Origin: Bin5 sp963662575
Lineage (GTDB): Bacteria; Chloroflexota; Anaerolineae; Caldilineales; Caldilineaceae
Length of the DNA stretch: 64,000 bases
Reading direction: 5' to 3'
NCBI GenBank assembly: GCA_963662575.1
Contig: OY759723.1
Coordinates: forward strand, 3,162,001 to 3,226,000
Both the position numbers and the translations under genes were made by a program. Of this stretch, positions 51,562 through 60,501 are shown piece by piece; position 1 is the first letter of the stretch, and each line of letters begins with the position of its first letter. Under the pieces are notes generated by a model. That model was not told the DNA's origin, searched no databases, and was given only the letters and a program-made list of their open reading frames with translations.

Positions 51562-52503
51562 TCAAGAGGTGATGGTGCCCGCAGCATCTGGTGGTGCCTG
51601 CCACCCGTGGCTCGACAAGAAATCACGGTCGTCCTGAGTAAGGTGCCCGGCTACGGTAGCCCGCTCCAACAGATCAGGACGTCTCTCGAGGGTGCGCAGG
51701 AGGGAATGTTGACGTCGCCAACGTTCAACGTTTGCGTGGTGTCCACTGACCAAAACTTCCGGTATTTCTTCCCCTCGAAATCTTGCAGGTCGCGTATATT
51801 GTGGCCCTTCAAGGAGGCCGGACATACCTTCCGAAAAACTGTCATATTGGGCGCCCGACTCGTGGCCCAGTACGCCGGGCAACAATCTGGTCACAGCTTC
51901 AATTATCGCCAGGGCCGCGATTTCACCTCCACTAAGCACAAAATCGCCAATACTGAGTTCATCCGTGATCAGTTGGGTACGAATCCGTTCGTCGACGCCT
52001 TCATATCTCCCGCAAATTAGCGCCAAACGGTTATGAGTGCTGAGTTCCGCGGCAACGGCCTGGTCAAAGCAACGGCCTTGGGGCGTCAGAAGAATTATCG
52101 GAGTGCACAGTGGAAGTTTGGGCGGCTCGATCGGATTCCAAGTGGGCAGTTCGGGTTGGGCCTCCTCCTGCAGCACTTGCCAACCATGGGGACGGCTCAT
52201 AACCGACTCGACGGCTCGTACTACCGGCTCGGGGCGCATTACCATACCGCCGCCGCCGCCGTAGGGGTAACCATCACAGGTTTGATGACGATCTGTTGCA
52301 TAGTCGCGAATATTGTGGAGCACTACTTGAAGAATGCCATTTTTCTGTGCTCGGGCCAGTATGCTCTCTGAAAGAGCGCCTGCAATCATTTGCGGAAATA
52401 AAGTGAATACATCGAAGTGGATGGTGCGAGGAGCCTCCTCTTGAACACAGGCTTTATCGGGCTCGTCTTCCGTTCGGTGCTCCAACATGTTTCTCTGGGC
52501 CAT
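51562..52503 (-). CDS. trmD: tRNA (guanine-37-N1)-methyltransferase
   Basis: A 313-residue SPOUT methyltransferase. Core motifs are FDVFTLFPQMI, DGYPYGGGGGMVMRPEP, ILLTPQGRCFDQ, the knot segment ICGRYEGVDERI, and LSIGDFVLSGGEIAALAIIEAVTRLLPGVLG. It methylates G37 of tRNAs reading CNN codons. Compared with typical TrmD (~240-260 aa) it has a ~28-residue N-terminal extension and an extra ~30-residue, proline-rich segment between MRPEP and the LTPQG motif. The usual rpsP-rimM-trmD-rplS neighbours are absent. Confidence 0.93.
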   Translation of the reverse strand: MAQRNMLEHRTEDEPDKACVQEEAPRTIHFDVFTLFPQMIAGALSESILARAQKNGILQVVLHNIRDYATDRHQTCDGYPYGGGGGMVMRPEPVVRAVESVMSRPHGWQVLQEEAQPELPTWNPIEPPKLPLCTPIILLTPQGRCFDQAVAAELSTHNRLALICGRYEGVDERIRTQLITDELSIGDFVLSGGEIAALAIIEAVTRLLPGVLGHESGAQYDSFSEGMSGLLEGPQYTRPARFRGEEIPEVLVSGHHANVERWRRQHSLLRTLERRPDLLERATVAGHLTQDDRDFLSSHGWQAPPDAAGTITS

Positions 52504-52557
52504 GATTTTCTTCTAACCGCACTCGGACTGGCCTACTTCCGGCGGCTGGCAGACTCT

Positions 52558-54249
52558 ATGGTGGATGGCAGTTTCCATAGCCCGGGGCCGAACCGATGGA
52601 AGCAGCTATTGCGTCGAATACGCTCCCTCATTGTAGCACAACCGCGGGATTCGCAGTCAGCTGAGGTCGCGGATGCCGACACATCGCTGGCGCATAAGCG
52701 CCGGCAACGCTCTCCACTTCGGTCAAAATTTGCAATTGTCCTGACAGTCATTCTTGTCGGATTTCTGTATTTGCCCCGCCGCCTCGCGGCGCCAGTCGCC
52801 TCGCAAGGGCTGAGGCCGGTTCCCGTGCCCGTGCCTGCCCCCACCTCTGCCATCGTGCGTCCAGTCTCTGAATCGCATCTGCGGGACCCTCAGTTCGCGT
52901 CCACGGCAAGTTCAACACGCGTCGCCGAACTGATACCGGCTTCACTTTCGCAATCGATGAATCGCCCTACTGTAGAGCTTGCTCCTCTAGCTCCGCTGCT
53001 CGTACAAAGTGAAGAAGCTGGCCAACAAGCGGGCGAAATCGACGCTTCAACCGAACGCGCGCCCCTCGCCCATGCATCTACATCACCCGAAAGATCTGGC
53101 AACATCGATCCTATCTATCTCTACAATTCCGACGACCTCCTACAATCGTATGTTCAAGGCGTACCGCTGCCGGAGCCATATAGAGACCAGCTCAACCCAA
53201 CTATAAATGATGAATTCGTCTCTCGACCACCGATGTTCGGGCTGGGCACGCAACAACCATTGGCCTTTAGTACACCGGTGCCACCCTTGAGTCTTGTACC
53301 GCGATTTGTCTCCAGGCCGCCAATGGGAGAGTTGAATCTCCTGCGCGAAGAGATCGACAAAGCGCGTGCTTCCCTGTCGTTTCAGGTCGATGATGGTGCC
53401 GATACTGGCTTAACGCCGCGTACATCGAGCGGGCCAGGCAGCATGTGGCCGACTTTCGACCCTCCAAGTTCAACCAGCGGCGAACACTACTGGCTTGAAT
53501 CGCCTTTCCCCGGTGGGTTCAATCAACTTTACAGTCCCGGTTACCAGTTCGGCAGCACTGGCGGCGGACGCTACCGAATCCATCACGGCGTCGACATTGG
53601 CAATCCGGTCGGCACTCCTGTGCTCGCTACCGCTTCCGGCGAAGTCCTTCATGCCGGCCCGGACAATCCCGAGCTTCTCGGACCCTATAACGATTTTTAT
53701 GGAAATTCGGTTGTAATTCGCCTTGACCGAACCCTGACCACCTCGCGCGGAGAACAGGATGTCTTTGTCCTATATGGCCACCTCTCCACTGTGGAAGTTC
53801 AAAAGGGCCAGTGGGTGGGGGCCGGTGACTATCTGGGCGGCGTAGGCATGACCGGCATTGCGATTGGACCTCATCTCCATATGGAAGTCAGAATCGGGCA
53901 GAACAGCTACCTGCACACTGTCAATCCCGCTCTGTGGATGCGTCCGGCAGCCTATTCAGGTTCGGTTGCTGTTCGATTGCTTTCTGCAACGGGCCGCACC
54001 TGGCCAGGTGTTCAACTCTCGATATACCGCTATGAGGAGACCGGTATCCGCTGGTACCGCGTTATCGAAACATATCCCGAACTGGAAAGCATCGGGCCGG
54101 ACCCGTCATGGGGCGAGAATGGCGCTCTCAGCCATATACCCGCCGGCAACTACTTAGTTTCAGGCAATGTGAACGGTGAGGAGGTCAGACAGGACATTAC
54201 AGTTAAAGACGGTGAAACGACTTTTGTCGAACTCCGCACTCTGCAGTAA
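52558..54249 (+). CDS. M23-family metallopeptidase, membrane-anchored
   Basis: A ~563-residue protein with an N-terminal cytoplasmic basic region, one transmembrane segment (FAIVLTVILVGFLYLP), a long Pro/Ser-rich linker, then an M23 (LytM) domain at ~320-460. Zn ligands are H342-x3-D346 (HHGVDIGN) and H439-x-H441 (GPHLHMEV). A C-terminal beta domain follows. It should cleave peptidoglycan peptides or act as a divisome/wall regulator. The frame is open back to 52417, inside the divergent trmD gene; ATG at 52558 is preferred because it avoids that overlap. Confidence 0.85.
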   Translation: MVDGSFHSPGPNRWKQLLRRIRSLIVAQPRDSQSAEVADADTSLAHKRRQRSPLRSKFAIVLTVILVGFLYLPRRLAAPVASQGLRPVPVPVPAPTSAIVRPVSESHLRDPQFASTASSTRVAELIPASLSQSMNRPTVELAPLAPLLVQSEEAGQQAGEIDASTERAPLAHASTSPERSGNIDPIYLYNSDDLLQSYVQGVPLPEPYRDQLNPTINDEFVSRPPMFGLGTQQPLAFSTPVPPLSLVPRFVSRPPMGELNLLREEIDKARASLSFQVDDGADTGLTPRTSSGPGSMWPTFDPPSSTSGEHYWLESPFPGGFNQLYSPGYQFGSTGGGRYRIHHGVDIGNPVGTPVLATASGEVLHAGPDNPELLGPYNDFYGNSVVIRLDRTLTTSRGEQDVFVLYGHLSTVEVQKGQWVGAGDYLGGVGMTGIAIGPHLHMEVRIGQNSYLHTVNPALWMRPAAYSGSVAVRLLSATGRTWPGVQLSIYRYEETGIRWYRVIETYPELESIGPDPSWGENGALSHIPAGNYLVSGNVNGEEVRQDITVKDGETTFVELRTLQ

Positions 54250-54457
54250 AGTAGCCATTGGCTTGAAGGAATTGTTAGCCAGGAATGATTGCGGTCCGTT
54301 TCAATCCCCGGAGACTTACTTTCCTGCTATAAATAGAAGTTAAGTAGGAATTTCTCTAAGAGTTGCGGCCTCGCCCGCAAATGGTCTGACCTCTGCCATT
54401 GGAGGAAAGGGCATTGTGGCGAGGTTTTGATGCGCCCATGACAATTTAAAGGTCCAA

Positions 54458-56266
54458 ATGGATTTCTTCAAAACGATATTCAAGTTTACCCTTCCTTACC
54501 GCAAGCCCCTGCTGGCAACCGTTATCAGCATGATCCTGCTTGTCGGAGTGCAACTCTTTGCCCCTTGGTTCATCCGCGAACTCATTGCAACCGTCCGCAC
54601 TGGAAACTCTGACGCCCTCTCCTCAGGCCTCGTAACGCGTCTCGCCCTCTTAGCATTGGCCATATACGCAGCAAGGGCCGGTCTGGAATTTCTGCGCAGT
54701 TACATGGCCCATGTCGCCGGGTGGGGTGTAGTGGCCGACGTCCGTGTCGCCATTTATCGGCATCTGCAGCGGTTGTCGCTGCACTACTACGAGGACAAAC
54801 AGACCGGCCAACTGATGTCGAGGGTGGTCAACGACTCGGACCTGCTGGAGAAGCTAATCGCTCACGCTGTGCCCGATGTGCTGGTGAATGTGCTGACCCT
54901 GGTGGGCGTGAGCACCATGCTGGTGTTCATGAATGCGCAGTTGACGCTTCTGACCTTGATTCCCATACCTCTCATCGTCCTGGCAATGCGAGGATTCGCC
55001 AAGTACGTCCGCCCGGCCTTTCGCGAGCGCCAGGCTGAATTGGGTGAACTCAACGCCATTTTGCAGGACAATCTCTCCGGTATTCGTGAAATCAAGACCT
55101 TCACCCGCGAACGGACGGAATCAGACCGAATCGGCGTCCGCATCGAGAATTACAAGCAATCTCTTCTGCGTGCCCTCAGGCTGCTGGCTACTTTTGAGCC
55201 GTTTGTCCATTTCGCATCGGCGTTGGGTGTCGTTGTCGTTATCTACTTTGGCGGTAGATTGGCACTCGGCGGTGAACTGCAGATCGAAGACCTCGTGGCC
55301 TTCTTTCTCTACCTGGAACTATTTTACCAGCCTGTGCGCCACCTGAGCCATGCCTGGGAGGCGATCCAGGAGGCGCTGGCTGGAGCGGAGCGCGTGAGTG
55401 AGCTTCTCAGCGAGGAACCCGATATTGTCGACCAGCCGGACGCCATCGAGTACAGCGGGCGGGCGCGAGGACAAGTCAGTTTCGAAAATATCAGTTTTTC
55501 CTACCTGACTGACCGGCCCATCCTGCGCAACATCAACTTGGAGATACCCGCCGCCTCCGTCGTCGCCCTGGTCGGTCCGACCGGTGTTGGCAAGTCAACG
55601 CTGGCCAGCCTGGTTCCCCGATTCTATGATGTGAATGAAGGCCGGATCATGCTTGACGGGCATGACATCCGCGAATTGACTATCGAGAGTCTGCGCCGGC
55701 AGATCAGTATCGTTCTGCAGGACGTCTTCCTCTTTCATGGCTCTGTACGCGAAAATATCCTGTTTGGGAGGCCGGGCGCCGAGAATGAAGAAATGGAGGA
55801 GGCAGCGCGCGTCGCAAACGCCGTCGAATTCATCGACAAGCTGCCAGACGGTTACGATACCGTTATCGGCGAAAGGGGTGTAAAGCTCTCGGGTGGCCAG
55901 AAACAGCGTTTGGCCATTGCCCGCGCCGTGCTTAAGGATGCACCGATTCTGATCCTCGACGAGGCGACTTCTTCAGTGGATACTGAGACAGAACTACTGA
56001 TTCAGCAGGCACTGGAACGTCTGATGGCAGGTCGAACAACGCTCATGATCGCCCACCGGCTCTCCACTATCCGCAATGCCGATCAGATCGTGGTCTTGCA
56101 GGACGAGGGCATCGCCGAACAAGGCAGCCATGACGAACTGATGGCGATAGAAGGCATCTATCGCCACCTCAATCTTGTGCAGTCCCGTCTGGATGCAGAG
56201 GAGCCGGTTGTTGAGCAGCAGTTGGCGTTGACCCCCTCCGCCCGTCCCCTACCTGTCACCGCCTGA
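54458..56266 (+). CDS. ABC exporter, fused permease-ATPase (MsbA/multidrug type)
   Basis: A 602-residue half-transporter. An N-terminal six-helix exporter domain (residues ~15-310) is followed by the ATPase: Walker A GPTGVGKST (373-381), signature LSGGQ (477-481), Walker B ILILDEATSSVD and the H-loop MIAHRLSTI. It likely works as a homodimer exporting a lipid or hydrophobic compound. Its 3' end overlaps the convergent amidohydrolase gene by 18 bp. The 208 bp upstream contain no gene. Confidence 0.93.
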   Translation: MDFFKTIFKFTLPYRKPLLATVISMILLVGVQLFAPWFIRELIATVRTGNSDALSSGLVTRLALLALAIYAARAGLEFLRSYMAHVAGWGVVADVRVAIYRHLQRLSLHYYEDKQTGQLMSRVVNDSDLLEKLIAHAVPDVLVNVLTLVGVSTMLVFMNAQLTLLTLIPIPLIVLAMRGFAKYVRPAFRERQAELGELNAILQDNLSGIREIKTFTRERTESDRIGVRIENYKQSLLRALRLLATFEPFVHFASALGVVVVIYFGGRLALGGELQIEDLVAFFLYLELFYQPVRHLSHAWEAIQEALAGAERVSELLSEEPDIVDQPDAIEYSGRARGQVSFENISFSYLTDRPILRNINLEIPAASVVALVGPTGVGKSTLASLVPRFYDVNEGRIMLDGHDIRELTIESLRRQISIVLQDVFLFHGSVRENILFGRPGAENEEMEEAARVANAVEFIDKLPDGYDTVIGERGVKLSGGQKQRLAIARAVLKDAPILILDEATSSVDTETELLIQQALERLMAGRTTLMIAHRLSTIRNADQIVVLQDEGIAEQGSHDELMAIEGIYRHLNLVQSRLDAEEPVVEQQLALTPSARPLPVTA

Positions 56267-57097
56267 ACCGAGCAGCCGGTGCAGATTCTCCCCCATGATC
56301 AAGGCCTGATCCGCCTCACTAATGAAACCACAGTGGCTTCGGAAGCACTCGATGGCCTGGCGATAGGTCATGTTTCGCAAGCAGACTGGATAGTCGGAGC
56401 CCCAGTACAACCGCTCGGGACCAAAGGTTTCGTATAGCGGTAGTACGATTTCTCGTATAGAGTCTGCATAGGGAAAGTCCCAGAAACCCTGCTTGGTCGA
56501 ATAGTAAAACCCGGAAACTTTGACACCAATATTGGCGAATCGCGCCGAGGCCAGAACCTTTTCCAGCCTGTCCCTATCGCCGACGTTAGGGTGACCCATA
56601 TGGTGAATCACAATCGGTAGCTGCGGAAGCTGCTCCGCCACCTTGTGCAACGCAGCGTGGTGATGGGGCGAGCAGGCAATACTGGCGATCAACCCCAATT
56701 CCACCGCCGTACTGAAGAAGGCCAGCCCCTCCTCCCCATAGAGCCAGCCGCCGTCGTCCTCGGCCTTCATATAGTGAGTGAATGCCGACAACGACCAGCG
56801 CTCCGCAGCATGGCGTAGCCGATCTGCCGCGCCCGGCGTGTGGTATGTTTCCGACCAACTGCAATCTACGTCCGCCACCTGGCGAATACGTCCGGAGTAA
56901 AGCCGGCTCATCCGCGCGATGTAGTCATTGTTGTGCGGATTGTGTTCGATTCCGGCACAGACCAGGAATGCCTGGTCCACGCCGTTCACGTCCATCTCGT
57001 TCAGTAGTTGCTCAAAGCGGCCCTTGCCGTGAAAGTCCGGCACGGGCGGCTGGTAGGGCCAGCGCTCCCAAGCGTGGCAGTGGCTGTCGATTATCAT
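56249..57097 (-). CDS. Amidohydrolase family 2 (PF04909-type) TIM-barrel hydrolase
   Basis: A 282-residue protein beginning MIIDSHCHAWE, the HxH metal motif of amidohydrolase-2 enzymes. IVIHHMGHPNVGD supplies the next His, and RLYWGSDYPVC supplies the conserved Asp. Members include lactonases (such as L-fucono-lactonase-like enzymes) and decarboxylases. It follows the PhyH gene and an L-rhamnonate-dehydratase-like gene on the same strand, so a sugar-lactone hydrolase is plausible. ATG at 57097 begins the domain directly; the in-frame extension to 57166 overlaps the PhyH gene. Confidence 0.83.
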   Translation of the reverse strand: MIIDSHCHAWERWPYQPPVPDFHGKGRFEQLLNEMDVNGVDQAFLVCAGIEHNPHNNDYIARMSRLYSGRIRQVADVDCSWSETYHTPGAADRLRHAAERWSLSAFTHYMKAEDDGGWLYGEEGLAFFSTAVELGLIASIACSPHHHAALHKVAEQLPQLPIVIHHMGHPNVGDRDRLEKVLASARFANIGVKVSGFYYSTKQGFWDFPYADSIREIVLPLYETFGPERLYWGSDYPVCLRNMTYRQAIECFRSHCGFISEADQALIMGENLHRLLGSGGDR

Positions 57098-57104
57098 GGG
57101 CACT

Positions 57105-57965
57105 TCATTCCGCGCCTGCGAAGACCGGCTTCTCGAGAATCGTCTGTGTCTCGTAAATTGAGCCACCGCGCAGCGATTCAGGAAATGGCATCAACACCGG
57201 CACATCTGTCAGCCGGGGTCGGTTGCAGGGTTCGCCGCGCAACACGGAATCCGCGTATGCTTCCCAATTCGGGTATCCTTGCAGAAACCAGGAGTCCACA
57301 GCGCAGTACTGATACAGAAGCAGCCTTCGGGGTCGGGAGGAGACGTTCTTTGCCGAAGCATGCAGCGTCCGCACATGGTGGATCGAAATGCCGCCGGCCT
57401 CCAACTCGATAGGCACTGCCTTATCCGCGTCCGGCACCTCTTCCGTGACCGCGCCGGCAAAGTGCCCGTCCTGGTGATGCGAATAAATAGGGCCCTTGTG
57501 CGAGCCGGGAATGACAAGCAAGCAACCGTTTTCGTACTTCATTTCGTCCATGCTGACGCCCACAGCCAGCAGATCATCATTGGTATGAGGATAGAAAGCC
57601 CAGTCCTGATGCCACTCTACCGGACTGCCGTATTCCGGTGACTTCATGTTGAGTTTATTGCCATTCGTGCGCAGCCCAGGCCCGACAAGCTGTTCGGCAA
57701 TGTCCAGGATTCCAGGATGATTGAGGAATTTCCTGTACACCTCATGCTGCATGACAGGATCCTTGAGCCGCCGCAGCTTGGGCGACTCCGGCGTATGACC
57801 TGGCTCCAGGTCGAAGACGTCCGTATGCTCTGTAACGCCCGCGCTGAGTTGAACGAATCCATCGGTTATCCTGCGTAGTTCCGCCACCTCGTCAGACGAC
57901 AGAACGCCTTCCACGCCCAGGTAGCCGTTCTCGTGATAAAAGTCAATCTGTTTGCTGCTAAGCAT
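57105..57965 (-). CDS. Phytanoyl-CoA dioxygenase (PhyH) family protein
   Basis: A 286-residue Fe(II)/2-oxoglutarate oxygenase. Metal ligands are H119 and D121 (VEWHQDWAFYPH) and H202 (RTLHASAKN), with R211 a likely 2-oxoglutarate contact. N-terminal KQIDFYHENGYLGVEGVLS and CLLVIPGSHKGPI are typical. ATG at 57965 has AAGGAG seven bases upstream. It sits between the amidohydrolase (8 bp downstream) and the mandelate racemase-like gene (67 bp upstream), so the three form one operon. The substrate is unknown and unlikely to be phytanoyl-CoA. Confidence 0.87.
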   Translation of the reverse strand: MLSSKQIDFYHENGYLGVEGVLSSDEVAELRRITDGFVQLSAGVTEHTDVFDLEPGHTPESPKLRRLKDPVMQHEVYRKFLNHPGILDIAEQLVGPGLRTNGNKLNMKSPEYGSPVEWHQDWAFYPHTNDDLLAVGVSMDEMKYENGCLLVIPGSHKGPIYSHHQDGHFAGAVTEEVPDADKAVPIELEAGGISIHHVRTLHASAKNVSSRPRRLLLYQYCAVDSWFLQGYPNWEAYADSVLRGEPCNRPRLTDVPVLMPFPESLRGGSIYETQTILEKPVFAGAE

Positions 57966-58031
57966 GTGGATGCTCCTTGTGGATAGATTGGACGAGCCGC
58001 GCAATGATTTCGTCAGTCGCTAAGATGTGCC

Positions 58032-59195
58032 TCAAAAATATGGTTCGATCCACTCTTCCGAAATTTCAAGCCCGAAGCCTGGCGCATCGGAGGGCACCAG
58101 CCAGCCGTCTTCTGCAACTGCCTGGCCGGGGATGCCTGCAGACTCCTGCAATGGCACGCCTGGTGCAGAACCGATAAAGTACTCCAACCACGGGACGCAG
58201 GCAACGGCATGGGTGAAATGCTGGCCGAAAGGATTGCGCCCTCCTCCGTGCAGTATAACCTTCTTGCCGGCGGCGTCAGCGGCTGACGCGATCTTCAGAC
58301 AGGTGCTCAGGCCGCCCACCCAGTTTATGTCCGGTTGCAGAATGTCGACGACGTTGTGCCGCAACGCCCATTGGAAGGGCATATGAGTATACCAGTGTTC
58401 GCCGGTACTCAGCGTCTGCCACGGGATTCGCTCGCGTACCTCGACATGCCCGTCGAGGTCTTCCGAAAGCAGACACTCCTCCATCCACTTGAGCCGGTAA
58501 GGGCGCAGAATTTCGGCCAGCCGTACCGTGTATTCGATGTCGAAGGCCATCCAGCAGTCCAGCATCAGTTCGGCTTCGTCGCCGACCAGTTCCCTGGCTT
58601 CGGCCACCATCTGCTCGTTCTTGCGCAAGCCGTCCAGTCCATCGGCTGGGCCATAAGGGCAGGCCAGTTTGAACGCGCGAAAACCCAGTTCCTTGTACCA
58701 GTCCAGATCGTTGCCGGTCGAATAACAGAACTGTTTGTCCTTCTGCGCACCACCAATCAGACTGTAAACTGGCCGGTCCAGCAATTTGCCCTTGGCGTCC
58801 CAAAGCGCCAGGTCCACCGCACTGACCGCGTAGGCTGCAAGCCCGACCGAACCGTACGGCTTCGTCATGCGAAACATCATGTCTGCCAGCCGCTGAATTG
58901 CCAGACCGTCCTCTCCGATGAGATTGGGGGCAATGTGATCGTCTATAATAGCCGCAGTTACCCGTCCATTGTCGGTCAGCCCCAGGCCCCAGGTGCCGTC
59001 CTCAAGGGTAACTTTGCACCAGACCGGCCCCCAGCGACTGGGTGTCCAAAGGCTCCGGTGCCGCTTGACTTTGGGATACCAGGACATGGGATTAGCGACT
59101 TCTGCAGTCTCTGCCCAGCCCTTGCGCCGGGGCTCTGTCCTCACCGAAGGAGCGGGGAAATTGACGCGCACTGCGCGGACATCTGTGATTTTCAT
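58032..59195 (-). CDS. Enolase-superfamily dehydratase (L-rhamnonate dehydratase-like)
   Basis: A 387-residue mandelate racemase/muconate-lactonising-family protein. Mg ligands are D213 (LMLDCWMAFD), E239 (LKWMEECLL) and E266 (LSTGEHW). The candidate general base H316 (VILHGGG) is 103 residues after the first ligand, the same spacing as in E. coli RhmD. The MLDCWM...WMEECL pattern and DILQPDINWVGGLST also follow that enzyme. It likely dehydrates a 6-deoxy or acid sugar to a 2-keto-3-deoxy acid. ATG at 59195 starts the capping domain. It is the first gene of the three-gene operon. Confidence 0.87.
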   Translation of the reverse strand: MKITDVRAVRVNFPAPSVRTEPRRKGWAETAEVANPMSWYPKVKRHRSLWTPSRWGPVWCKVTLEDGTWGLGLTDNGRVTAAIIDDHIAPNLIGEDGLAIQRLADMMFRMTKPYGSVGLAAYAVSAVDLALWDAKGKLLDRPVYSLIGGAQKDKQFCYSTGNDLDWYKELGFRAFKLACPYGPADGLDGLRKNEQMVAEARELVGDEAELMLDCWMAFDIEYTVRLAEILRPYRLKWMEECLLSEDLDGHVEVRERIPWQTLSTGEHWYTHMPFQWALRHNVVDILQPDINWVGGLSTCLKIASAADAAGKKVILHGGGRNPFGQHFTHAVACVPWLEYFIGSAPGVPLQESAGIPGQAVAEDGWLVPSDAPGFGLEISEEWIEPYF

Positions 59196-59299
59196 TTCGT
59201 TGACTCTCAACACTCGTTGAACAACCGGACGATAAATCAGGCTGAGCATTGGCGTCCGGTGTCGATTTGTAAGTCAATCTACGCCCGACACAATGAAGA

Positions 59300-60157
59300 C
59301 TAGGTTACTTCTCCATTTGCGTCGGCCTCGTCCCCTTTATCAGCATCCATCTCTTCTAGTAGAAGGCGAAGTAGTTTTCGACGCTCCTCGGCGCTGAGAC
59401 CGGCAAGCCTTTCTTCCGCGCTGAGGCCCGCCAGCTTTTCTTCGGGCGTACCCGTTTCAAAGACAAGCTGACGTATTTTCCTGCCATACTCCAACACCTT
59501 CTCCGGAGTCAACACTTCCGCCATGTTCAACTCTCCTTTCACGTTAAGCGTCTGGCGCAGACCGAGAACATAGGCGTACATATCAGCTGATTCTGCCCAC
59601 ACTGACTTGTCCAGCGAGGCAAAGCCGGCATCCCTTTCTTGTTCGCGACTGGCAAAGAGCTTGACATAGGCATTATTGGAACGCACCGGCAGCCGGTTGA
59701 GCGCCAACAGCATCACACGTCCAACAAAGGGGATAGTGGTACGAAAGACGCCCCTCTGCACTTCTTCGAATCCCCACAAGGCCAGCCGGCTCTTTTGTGG
59801 CGTCTTAGCGCTCAGCAAAACGGGCAGTGTCTGTTCCTTCGACAACCTCTGCACCTGCCGGTAAAAGAGATCATATGCAGCGGCCTGGAGGATTCCATCC
59901 TCGGTCACCGACTCAGTATACTTGAACTCTACAAGGACGTGTGCCGCCGCGCTGTCGCGAACACCGTCCGGCAACCGTGCTCGCTGCGCTTCGGTCCAAG
60001 CTTCGCCCTCACGCCGCAACAACAGAATGTCCACTCTGGGCGACTCGCTCAGAATACTCGACTCAGTCGTCACCAATACCTGGACCGCAGTCAGGTTCAA
60101 CTGCATTCCTGAGCCAAGAAGCTGATGGTACTGTACACGCGTAGGGCTATCGGTCAT
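59300..60157 (-). CDS. PD-(D/E)XK-like protein with LAGLSAEER repeat
   Basis: A ~285-residue protein. The first half has a nuclease-like pattern: PRVDILLLRREG (Asp) and HVLVEFKYTES (E-x-K), followed by DGILQAAAYDLFY. This suggests a PD-(D/E)XK fold, as in Rpn/transposase-associated nucleases common in Cyanobacteria and Chloroflexota. The C-terminus is helical and contains two adjacent copies of LAGLSAEER. I do not recognise a named family with certainty. ATG at 60157 is chosen; no strong ribosome-binding site is visible. Confidence 0.6.
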   Translation of the reverse strand: MTDSPTRVQYHQLLGSGMQLNLTAVQVLVTTESSILSESPRVDILLLRREGEAWTEAQRARLPDGVRDSAAAHVLVEFKYTESVTEDGILQAAAYDLFYRQVQRLSKEQTLPVLLSAKTPQKSRLALWGFEEVQRGVFRTTIPFVGRVMLLALNRLPVRSNNAYVKLFASREQERDAGFASLDKSVWAESADMYAYVLGLRQTLNVKGELNMAEVLTPEKVLEYGRKIRQLVFETGTPEEKLAGLSAEERLAGLSAEERRKLLRLLLEEMDADKGDEADANGEVT

Positions 60158-60424
60158 GTCAGGGGAGTGACGACTCGACTCGTCCGGTAGTGAAGTAGCT
60201 GGCCGCGCCGACCACAGTGGTCTACAGGCCTCCACTGATGAACTGTTGCCGCCATTTTGCCCTGTACGGCGTCACCGGACATCGTACTATGCGCGCGTAC
60301 TGTCAGCCCCTGAACGGTACTTGATATCCCTTCAGTTGTCAAAGCAGGAAACAACTGCAAAAGGTCCACCGATCCGCGAGCGCAAACGGCAGGACCATAT
60401 AAGGGCAGAACGAAGGAGTTGCGA

Positions 60425-60430
60425 TATAAT
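60425..60430 (+). promoter_or_regulatory. Candidate -10 box of the phosphotransferase gene
   Basis: A perfect TATAAT 71 bp before the start codon at 60502, in the divergent 340-bp gap. No matching -35 is visible, so support is weak. Confidence 0.3.
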
Positions 60431-60501
60431 CGCCCGCAAGAGAACAGTGCGCTGACCAAAAGAAAATCAACCTACATCTGTTCATAAGTGTCCAGTTACC
60501 C

